DNA of 5,437 bases, from the NCBI GenBank assembly GCA_947372405.1, contig CANBTO010000382.1:1-5437 (forward strand), written 5' to 3'. This stretch comes from Verrucomicrobiaceae bacterium (GTDB taxonomy: Bacteria; Verrucomicrobiota; Verrucomicrobiae; Verrucomicrobiales; Akkermansiaceae). Below are positions 1 through 5,437 of this stretch, in pieces; position 1 is the first letter of the stretch, and each line of letters starts with the position of its first letter. The notes beneath the pieces were generated by a model. That model made no database searches and had not been told where the DNA came from. It saw nothing but the letters and a program-made list of their open reading frames with translations. The position numbers and the translations under genes are program-made.

Positions 1-1270
1 ACCACACGGTGAGACCGCGCGTCAAACCGGAGATGGGGCTTGCGAGCGTGAGGGTCACTTCTGGACAGCTTCCGCCCGGGACGGCGGGTTCACCATTCCT
101 GAGCGACGTTTCTTCATAACTCAGAATTCTCGCCGAGCCCAGAACGGAATTCCCGCTGTTCATGACCATGAGCGTCTCGCCGACGCGCATCGGGTTGTAT
201 TGAATGGGAAACTTCTGACGGATGATGATTTTGTCCGGTGACATCACTTTTTGGACGACGGAAGTCAGGACGCAGAAATTGTAATCGTCGTCACCCGTGC
301 CACGGGTGTCGCAACCCTCAAAGACAAGCCTGGCGCGGTTGGCAGTGACATGGAAGGCGTCGCGGCAACCACTCATGAGCCACTGGGTGTTGGGCTTCGG
401 GACGACATTCACGTCCAGGATTTCGCAGGTGCCCTCGCACCGGTAGATGCTGAACGAGAACCATGGCGCGCTCCACACCGTGATCCGCTCAAGCCGGACG
501 TCCGTGGCGTCGTGGATGCGAAAAAGCGGACCCGGCCCGCTGCGTTGGGCCACACCGGAACGGGGCAGGCTGAAGCGCGTGACTCCGGGAATGATCCTCT
601 TGACCATGTCAGGGGAAAGCGATCCATCTCCTTTGAAAACACGAATCCAGTCGTTGTCCAACTTCAGGATGCTTTTCACATTGTAATGTCTTGCGGCTTT
701 CGGATGCCCGCCGTTCTCACACCAGACGAATCCGCCAAACCATTGTTCGCCGTTTTGTTTGGTCGGGCCGCCGAGTTGGTCCAATTGCTCAGGCTCAATC
801 GGCTTCACGTCGATGGAGCCATTGTTCGCATCCACCGCTTGAATCGTCGTCTCCACGAACATGCTGACAGTGTGGTCCACTTTGAAATCCTTGAGCGTGA
901 CGTTCCGGGTGTGGCTCAAATCCGCCATGCAGATGCCCGGCTCCAACATGAAAGTCGAACCATTGCCGTCGATGGTGGCGTTCTTCATCTGTCCGAGCGC
1001 CAGCAGATAGCCGTCCTCCGCGGTGGTGGCGAGAATCACCTTGTTCTTCGGAAACGCCAGGTGCGCCGGTTCGCCCGCCACCTTGCGCGCGGCATGAAGC
1101 ATCTTCAGGATCGCCGGACCATCATCCGTTTTCCCGTCTGCAACGACACCGAAATCAGCGGCGTTGAATTCAGCCGCGCAGAGTGATGCGGGAAACCATG
1201 AGATCATCAACCACACACAAATTGCAGCGATGCAATTGATGTGAGTTGTGATTTGCTTCGTGAGAATCAC
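1..1270 (-). CDS. Secreted right-handed beta-helix protein, probable GH110/GH28-like glycosidase (3' end cut off by window edge)
   Basis: The frame is open for 423 codons from a GTG at 1270 to the left edge, so the C-terminus is missing. Residues 1-32 look like a signal peptide: a Lys near the start, a hydrophobic stretch around 12-30, then S-L-C-A before A-E-F. Residues 35-62 (FNAADFGVVADGKTDDGPAI onward) match the D-F-G-x-x-x-D-G-x-T-D-D opening of pectate-lyase-fold enzymes. Strand-like repeats follow (KNATIDGNGSTF, TRNVTLKDFKV, ATDVRLERITVW). D304 (G-C-R-D-A-F-H) lies 23 and 24 residues before D327 and D328 (G-T-G-D-D-D). From memory this spacing resembles the three catalytic Asp of GH110 alpha-1,3-galactosidases and is close to that of GH28. 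The mature part has eight Cys, which fits an exported protein. It is the last visible gene of the operon and overlaps the sulfatase stop. The fold is well supported; the enzyme family and substrate are inferred. A beta-helix lyase or a non-catalytic protein remain alternatives. Confidence 0.82.
   Translation of the reverse strand, partial: MILTKQITTHINCIAAICVWLMISWFPASLCAAEFNAADFGVVADGKTDDGPAILKMLHAARKVAGEPAHLAFPKNKVILATTAEDGYLLALGQMKNATIDGNGSTFMLEPGICMADLSHTRNVTLKDFKVDHTVSMFVETTIQAVDANNGSIDVKPIEPEQLDQLGGPTKQNGEQWFGGFVWCENGGHPKAARHYNVKSILKLDNDWIRVFKGDGSLSPDMVKRIIPGVTRFSLPRSGVAQRSGPGPLFRIHDATDVRLERITVWSAPWFSFSIYRCEGTCEILDVNVVPKPNTQWLMSGCRDAFHVTANRARLVFEGCDTRGTGDDDYNFCVLTSVVQKVMSPDKIIIRQKFPIQYNPMRVGETLMVMNSGNSVLGSARILSYEETSLRNGEPAVPGGSCPEVTLTLASPISGLTRGLTVW
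1267..1270 (-). other. GTGA stop-start overlap joining the sulfatase and beta-helix genes
   Basis: On the minus strand the sulfatase ends in CCG-TGA, and the GTG of the next gene shares those bases, so stop and start overlap by four. This is a typical sign of translational coupling. It supports GTG at 1270 as the start: the next in-frame ATG, at 1207, would remove most of the signal peptide. Confidence 0.8.
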
Positions 1271-2616
1271 GGCTTTTCCCTCGGTTTTCCCTGCTTTTTG
1301 CCGTCGTCGTCGTTTGCCTGAGGGCACCATGCGGCGGGTGCCGGATGGTCGACATGCAGCGGCGCGGTGTCGCCGAATTCCTGCCGCGTTTTTTCCAACA
1401 TCGCGGTCAGTTCCTTGATTTTTCCGTTGGCTTCCGGCTTGTCGGCGAGGTCGTTCAACTCGTGCGGGTCGGCTTGCAGGTCGAATAGCTGGGTCTTGTC
1501 GATGAGCGGATAGCGGATCAGCTTCCAGCGGTCGTCGCGGATGGACCGCTGGCAATCGCGATAGGCGGTGAACAGGCAATCGCGCACTTTGGGTTGTTTG
1601 CCTTGGATGACGGGAGCGAGGCTCTTTGCGTCCAATCCTTCAGGAACGGGAACGCCCGTCAATTCGCAGAGCGTGGGATAGACATCGAACAGGTGGGCGA
1701 GCGCCTTGGACTCGCCTTTGTTGATACCGGGGCCGGCGAAGAGCAAGGGCACGTGCATGCCGCCGAATTCGTATAGGTTCTGTTTACCCAGCAATCCGTG
1801 TTCGCCGAGCGAGAGTCCGTTGTCGCCGGCCATGATGAAGATCGTGTTGTCGAACTGTCCGGCTTGTTTCAATGCGTCGATGATGCGGCCGGCCTGTTGG
1901 TCGAAATAGGAGGTGGAGGCATAATACCGGGCGAGTTTTTCCGTGACGTTCTCTTTCGTGCGCGGCCACGGCAGCGTCTTTTCGTCACGGATCCTCATCT
2001 CGCCGTTGTCGAAAGGATGGAATGGCAGGAAGTTGACCGGCAGCGGGATGTCCGACGGTTTGTACATTTGATAGAACTTCTCGGTAGCGTGCTGGGGATC
2101 ATGCGGCTCATGGGGCGCAAAGTAGAGAAACAACGGCTTCTTCCCGGCATGTTCCTTGATGAAGGCGATCAGGTTTTCGGCATTGTCGGCGGCGTCCTTT
2201 CCTCCGTCCACATGTTGATCAAAATCCTTGTCGAGCGGGTTCGGGTTGTTGTCCGACTTGCCGCTGCGGATGGATGCGAATCCGGCACTCTTGACCGTTT
2301 GCGCGAGTGTCGGTGTGGTGATGTCCTTGCGCAGATAACTCCGCCCGGTCTGGATCATCGTGCGGCTCGGCATGCAGACCGCGCCGCTGTTCGAGCCGAG
2401 AACATAGGCATTTCGAAAGGCAAATCCGTTGGCGAGCAGCTTGTCGAGGTTGGGAGTCTTGACCACCGGATGCCCGAGCATGCCGAGGCAGTCGGGCCGC
2501 AAATCATCGGCGAGCAGGAACACCACATTGTGTTTCGGCGGTGGTGGGGCATCGGCGGCGCGCGCGTTGGAGTAAAGAAGCAGGCAGGCGGTCAGGGAGA
2601 TGAGATGTGTTTTCAT
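1267..2616 (-). CDS. Exported S1-family sulfatase, 449 residues, CMPSR active site
   Basis: The product should hydrolyse a sulfate ester on a glycan outside the cytoplasm. Residues 1-20 form a signal peptide ending A-R-A before ADAPPPP. The metal-site Asp pair is D37-D38 (LLADDLRPD). C81-M-P-S-R85 is the C-x-P-x-R formylglycine signature, so C81 must be oxidised by a formylglycine-generating enzyme. H169 and H172 form P-H-E-P-H, D265-N266 complete the metal site (MAGDNG), and S-L-G-E-H-G-L-L-G-K278 resembles choline-sulfatase and iduronate-sulfatase types. The C-terminal subdomain includes Q-L-F-D-L-Q-A-D-P-H-E-L-N-D-L (376-390), and the protein ends in a short Lys-rich tail. At 119-122 the usual G-K-x-H reads G-K-S-D. 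The length is normal to slightly short for the family. The ATG start is chosen for the signal peptide; no clear ribosome binding site precedes it. The sulfatase assignment is firm; the substrate is unknown. Confidence 0.95.
   Translation of the reverse strand: MKTHLISLTACLLLYSNARAADAPPPPKHNVVFLLADDLRPDCLGMLGHPVVKTPNLDKLLANGFAFRNAYVLGSNSGAVCMPSRTMIQTGRSYLRKDITTPTLAQTVKSAGFASIRSGKSDNNPNPLDKDFDQHVDGGKDAADNAENLIAFIKEHAGKKPLFLYFAPHEPHDPQHATEKFYQMYKPSDIPLPVNFLPFHPFDNGEMRIRDEKTLPWPRTKENVTEKLARYYASTSYFDQQAGRIIDALKQAGQFDNTIFIMAGDNGLSLGEHGLLGKQNLYEFGGMHVPLLFAGPGINKGESKALAHLFDVYPTLCELTGVPVPEGLDAKSLAPVIQGKQPKVRDCLFTAYRDCQRSIRDDRWKLIRYPLIDKTQLFDLQADPHELNDLADKPEANGKIKELTAMLEKTRQEFGDTAPLHVDHPAPAAWCPQANDDDGKKQGKPREKP
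1277..1282 (-). promoter_or_regulatory. Ribosome binding site of the beta-helix gene (GAGGGA)
   Basis: GAGGGA on the minus strand sits six bases before the GTG start at 1270, inside the last codons of the sulfatase. It is the only good Shine-Dalgarno match at the three gene junctions in the window and decides the choice of the GTG start. A second CAGGGA-like copy lies 11 bases further upstream. Confidence 0.7.
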
Positions 2617-2647
2617 GATTTTGATCGGGTGCTCAATAGTCTACGAT
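2617..2647 (-). other. 31-base intergenic spacer between two sulfatase genes
   Basis: The spacer separates the stop of the 525-residue sulfatase from the ATG of the 449-residue one. I see no purine-rich Shine-Dalgarno sequence within 5-12 bases of the ATG, no stable hairpin and no obvious promoter. It reads as an internal operon spacer. Confidence 0.6.
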
Positions 2648-4225
2648 TCAATTTTCGGTCTCTGTCCCCGGGGGCGGAAGCTCTCGGCTGTAGCCTCCGT
2701 CGCGGTAACGTTTGAGCAACGTGCGGAGTTCCTTGACGACTTCGGGGTGCGCGGCGCTCACGTCCTTCGTCTCGGCGGGGTCATCCTTCGTGTTGTAAAG
2801 TTGTTTGCGGTATTGGTCCGCGTGAGCTTTGCGCGCACCGGGTTTGATTTCGTCCACCGGCACGCCTTCGATCCATTTCCATGGACCCTTGCGAATCGCA
2901 AACACACCATCCGCGCTGTGGACGATCATGTCCTCGCGAACCGGCTTCGCGGGATCGCCAAGGATCGCGGGAAGAAAATCATGACTGTCCTCCGCGGCCT
3001 TCGATGCATCGGGCAGCGGTTCACCGACGATGTCCGCCGTCGTGCCCAGGATGTCGGCATGACTGATCATTTCGTTAGACACGGTGCCCGCCTTCGCGTG
3101 CCCCGGCCAGCGCACGATAAACGGCACCTTGAATCCGCCGTCCCACACGTCGTGCTTGCCGCCTCGTAGTCCTGCGTTCACACGCAGGCCGGCTTTGAAC
3201 GCGAAGGTCTGGAGCGAAGTTTCGTTTTTAGGCACGAACACGCCGCCGTTGTCGCTGGTAAAAATCACGAGCGTGTTGTCGGCGACGCCCATCCGGTCGA
3301 GCGTGTCGAGGATGCGGCCCACGCTGCGGTCCAGTTCGGTGATCCAGTCGCAATACAGTCCGCCCTTGCTCTCTCCCGCGATGTCTTTGTCGGGCGTGAC
3401 GGGGTTGTGCACGGCCACCGGTGTGAAGTATAGGAAGAACGGTTTGTCCTTCGGTTGCTGTTGGAGCCATGTGGTGGCCTTGTCAGTGAGCACTTTCATC
3501 ACCCGTTCGTTCTTGCGGCGTGGCGCGGAAAGATCGAGGATCTTCTTGTCCTTGCCGTTCTCCATGTCCTCCGGGCCGTAAGTTTTCTTGTAATCATCCG
3601 AGTCCGGCACCGGAGCGGCGTTCTTCATGAAGTCGGGGATTTTTCCATCGCGCAGACCATAGACAAAGCGATTCTCGACGAACACGCCCGTGAGGTCGCC
3701 GTGATTGCTCGGCACGCCGAAATGATAATCAAATCCGAGGTCAAGCGGTCCCGGCGAAAGTTCCGCGGAATAGTCGGTGCGATATGTCGGAGAACCGACT
3801 GCAGTGCCATAGCCGAGATGCCACTTGCCGACGGCTGCGGTCGCGTAGCCCTGCTTTTTCAAAAGCGACGCCATGTTGAGGCGTGTCGTTTCGATGTGCA
3901 GCGGCGCGAAGGTGTTGAGCACCTCGTGCTTCAGAGACGTGCGCCAGCAATAGCGGCCCGTCAGCACCGAGTAGCGCGTGGGTGAGCAGACCGAGGACGT
4001 GGTGTTCGCATCGGTGAAGCGGCGGCCCTCCTTCGCGAGACGGTCGATGTCAGGAGTTTTGACGAGAGCGGGATTCGCGCCATAACAACCCGCGCTGCCG
4101 TAGCCATAGTCGTCGGCGAGGATGAGGACGATGTTGGGTTTGCTGCCCGGAACAGCCGCTACGACAGTGGCGGGTATGATGGAACCGAGGGCGACGGTGA
4201 GCAGCCCGGTGAGCAAATGTTTCAT
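2648..4225 (-). CDS. Exported arylsulfatase-type S1 sulfatase, 525 residues, CSPTR active site
   Basis: This is a complete sulfatase predicted to remove sulfate groups from a carbohydrate in the periplasm or outside the cell. Residues 1-24 are a signal peptide (MKHLLTGLLTVALG onward, ending V-A-A before VPGSKPN). The catalytic core is canonical: D38-D39 in LILADDYGYG, C80-S-P-T-R84 (formylglycine site), G-K134-W-H136-L-G, H273 in A-V-H-N-P, D325-N326 in TSDNGG, and K357 in LRGGK. The C-terminal subdomain carries K-Q-L-Y-N-T-K-D-D-P-A-E-T-K-D (474-488), usual for arylsulfatase A-like enzymes. It follows the upstream sulfatase by 11 bases and precedes the next by 31, so it is probably co-transcribed with both. 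No Shine-Dalgarno sequence is evident; the stretch before the ATG is A-rich. All key residues are present, so an active enzyme is expected. I could not assign a sulfatase subfamily or a substrate. Confidence 0.96.
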   Translation of the reverse strand: MKHLLTGLLTVALGSIIPATVVAAVPGSKPNIVLILADDYGYGSAGCYGANPALVKTPDIDRLAKEGRRFTDANTTSSVCSPTRYSVLTGRYCWRTSLKHEVLNTFAPLHIETTRLNMASLLKKQGYATAAVGKWHLGYGTAVGSPTYRTDYSAELSPGPLDLGFDYHFGVPSNHGDLTGVFVENRFVYGLRDGKIPDFMKNAAPVPDSDDYKKTYGPEDMENGKDKKILDLSAPRRKNERVMKVLTDKATTWLQQQPKDKPFFLYFTPVAVHNPVTPDKDIAGESKGGLYCDWITELDRSVGRILDTLDRMGVADNTLVIFTSDNGGVFVPKNETSLQTFAFKAGLRVNAGLRGGKHDVWDGGFKVPFIVRWPGHAKAGTVSNEMISHADILGTTADIVGEPLPDASKAAEDSHDFLPAILGDPAKPVREDMIVHSADGVFAIRKGPWKWIEGVPVDEIKPGARKAHADQYRKQLYNTKDDPAETKDVSAAHPEVVKELRTLLKRYRDGGYSRELPPPGTETEN

Positions 4226-4236
4226 CGCGTGTTTTT
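4226..4236 (-). other. 11-base A-rich intergenic spacer
   Basis: On the minus strand the upstream TGA is followed by an A-run and then ACGCG before the ATG at 4225. There is no Shine-Dalgarno match. The short distance suggests that ribosomes finishing the upstream sulfatase reinitiate here, which is an inference. Confidence 0.55.
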
Positions 4237-5437
4237 TCAGTTTGATTGACGATTCTTCTTCTTTTTCCGCTTCACGGGAGGAGTCGCGTCTCCGTCTTCA
4301 GCCGACTTTGGCTTGCCCGCCTTCACTTCAGAATCGCTCTCGTCCTCACGCCCTTTAGCTTGTCGGCTTTTTGCATTCATTTCTGTGGCGAGGCCTTTGT
4401 CGCCTTGCTGAGCCATCCAAGCATCCATCTGCTCACTCAAACGCTTTTTCACGGCGGCGAGTTCGGGGCTCGTCGCAAGATTTTTCGTTTCCAGCGGATC
4501 GCTCTGGAGATCGTAAAGCTCCTCGCCGGGATGGTGGTAGAGCCATTCAATCCGCCTGGCCAACGCGGGGTCGTTCTTGGCGTCTTCTTTCCACGAATCC
4601 AGTGGCTGGCCGTGGTGAATGCCGCCGATTTCAAAGGTGTTTTCCGGCGTCAGATTGCGGATGTATTTGTAGCGGGCATCACGCGCGCATCGCGTTGGAT
4701 ACGGTTGTTTGTAGCCGATGACGCCGACGGTGGTGTGTTGGGAAAATACGGTATCCCTCAGGTGGTCTGACTTGCCGAGCAGCACGTCCATAAAACTCCG
4801 GCCATCAAAGCCGCGATAGCCCATCGCGTCGGGACAGCCGGTGTCGACCTTCGCCGGGTCTTCGCCCGCGGCCGCCAGGAAGGTCGGCGGCACGTCGAGA
4901 TATTCCATCAGGGCGTCGCTGCTGGAACCCGCTTTCACTTTGCCTGGCCAGCGGACGACGGTAGCCGAGTGGATGCCGTTGTCATAGAGGGTCCATTTGC
5001 CGCCGTAGGGAAAAGAACTGCCCTGCTCGCTGACAAACATGACGAGCGTGTTGTCCGCCAGTTTGCCGTCATCGATGATCTTCATCAGTGCGCCAACTTG
5101 TGAATCCAACGATGTGATTTCCGCATAATAGGCGGCCAGCAACTTGCGCGTCACGGCGTTGTCGTGCAGATACTGCGGAACGGTCAGCTTGGCGGGGTCG
5201 TAGAGATTCTTGGGCCCGCGGGTCCAGGGAGTATGCGGATCGTGGGAGGCGAACACCGCCAGCCACGGCTGGGTTTTGTCGCGGTTCACAAATTTTCCAA
5301 ACGCGGCGAAGTCGTCCTGGTTGGCGCTGATGTATTCGTAGGGAAACGACGCCTCGGGCCCGACGTGCGTTTTGGCCTGAAGTCCGACGCGATAGCCCAG
5401 CGCTTTGAAGTAGGTGAACATGCTCTTGGTCCCATCG
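4237..5437 (-). CDS. S1-family sulfatase with SEQG variant motif (5' end cut off by window edge)
   Basis: The frame is open to the right edge and begins in view with DGTKSMFTYFKALGYRVGLQ, so the Met at 5421 is internal. The signal peptide and C-x-P-x-R site lie outside the window. The remaining 399 residues are clearly sulfatase. Counting from that Met: A-K17-T-H19-V-G-P corresponds to the G-K-x-H motif, A-S-H60-D-P-H63-T-P-W to the H-x-P-H motif, and D-N-T-L-V-M-F-V-S-E132-Q133-G to the place where S1 enzymes have S-D-N-G. This is followed by G-G-K-W-T-L-Y-D-N-G-I-H and VVRWPGK. The C-terminal subdomain has E-E-L-Y-D-L-Q-S-D-P-L-E-T-K-N-L (300-315). The layout resembles the heparan N-sulfatase-like branch of the family, by recollection only. 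A charged, Lys-rich tail of about 43 residues ends the protein. It is the first visible gene of the operon; its promoter is not in view. Confidence 0.92.
   Translation of the reverse strand, partial: DGTKSMFTYFKALGYRVGLQAKTHVGPEASFPYEYISANQDDFAAFGKFVNRDKTQPWLAVFASHDPHTPWTRGPKNLYDPAKLTVPQYLHDNAVTRKLLAAYYAEITSLDSQVGALMKIIDDGKLADNTLVMFVSEQGSSFPYGGKWTLYDNGIHSATVVRWPGKVKAGSSSDALMEYLDVPPTFLAAAGEDPAKVDTGCPDAMGYRGFDGRSFMDVLLGKSDHLRDTVFSQHTTVGVIGYKQPYPTRCARDARYKYIRNLTPENTFEIGGIHHGQPLDSWKEDAKNDPALARRIEWLYHHPGEELYDLQSDPLETKNLATSPELAAVKKRLSEQMDAWMAQQGDKGLATEMNAKSRQAKGREDESDSEVKAGKPKSAEDGDATPPVKRKKKKNRQSN

Noticed and set aside
122..153. Two closely spaced GAATTC palindromes
   Set aside because: They fall inside coding sequence of the beta-helix gene with no surrounding symmetry; they look like chance occurrences.
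251..1186. 311-codon open frame on the plus strand
   Set aside because: It lies wholly antisense to the beta-helix gene, has no recognisable domain or signal peptide, and its translation looks like a GC-biased reverse-frame shadow.
2584..2616. Possible lipobox L-T-A-C at residues 8-11 of the 449-residue sulfatase
   Set aside because: The hydrophobic stretch before the Cys is too short for a lipoprotein signal. The longer signal peptide ending A-R-A at residue 20 fits better.
1798..2715. 305-codon open frame on the plus strand
   Set aside because: It is antisense to the 449-residue sulfatase and runs into the end of the next one. The opposite strand carries clear conserved motifs; this frame carries none.
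3267..3280. 14-base identical match (acgagcgtgttgtc) to 5042-5055
   Set aside because: Both copies encode the conserved D-N-T-L-V strand before the metal motif of two sulfatases, so protein homology explains the repeat.
2600..3985. Plus-strand open frames at 2600-3169, 3084-3581 and 3455-3985
   Set aside because: All are antisense to the 525-residue sulfatase, overlap one another and show no protein family features.
4246..4770. 174-codon plus-strand open frame starting with a hydrophobic segment
   Set aside because: It is antisense to the SEQG sulfatase. The hydrophobic start is the reverse complement of the Lys-rich tail (TTC/CTT codons read as Phe/Leu), not a real membrane segment.
5419..5421. 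ATG at 5421 as the start of the first sulfatase
   Set aside because: The frame stays open upstream to the window edge, there is no signal peptide after this Met, and the sulfatase N-terminal third including C-x-P-x-R would be missing.

Overview
The window reads as part of a polysaccharide-degradation (sulfatase) locus from a free-living bacterium. The most likely source is the Planctomycetota/Verrucomicrobiota/Lentisphaerota (PVC) group. That placement is an inference from the dense run of exported S1-family sulfatases, the moderately high GC, the weak Shine-Dalgarno use and the protein style. No rRNA or other phylogenetic marker is present, so it stays tentative.

All four genes lie on the minus strand and are transcribed from the right edge to the left edge. 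In transcription order: (1) a sulfatase whose 5' end is cut off by the right edge (5437 to 4237), with no N-terminal active-site motif in view and an unusual S-E-Q-G in place of the usual S-D-N-G; (2) after 11 bases, a complete 525-residue arylsulfatase-type enzyme (4225 to 2648) with every canonical S1 catalytic residue; (3) after 31 bases, a complete 449-residue sulfatase (2616 to 1267) with C-M-P-S-R and an S-x-G-E-H-G-L-x-G-K motif; (4) overlapping it by 4 bases (GTGA), a secreted right-handed beta-helix protein (1270 to 1), whose 3' end runs off the left edge. Gene 4 begins with GTG, runs open for 423 codons to the edge, and has an aspartate arrangement resembling the GH110/GH28 glycosidases.

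The tight spacing and common direction indicate one operon. A reasonable picture is stepwise breakdown of a sulfated glycan outside the cytoplasm: three sulfatases from clearly different subfamilies remove sulfate at different positions, and the beta-helix protein cleaves the exposed sugar linkage. The substrate cannot be read from the sequence. If the GH110 resemblance is real, a sulfated alpha-galactoside (for example of carrageenan or mucin type) is a candidate. The two sulfatases with visible active sites need a formylglycine-generating enzyme, which is not in the window.

No RNA gene, mobile element, CRISPR array, promoter or terminator was seen. No gene-free stretch exceeds 31 bases. The long plus-strand open frames are antisense shadows of these genes. 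I see no wholly new system; the points of interest are the motif variants in two of the sulfatases and the identity of the beta-helix protein.
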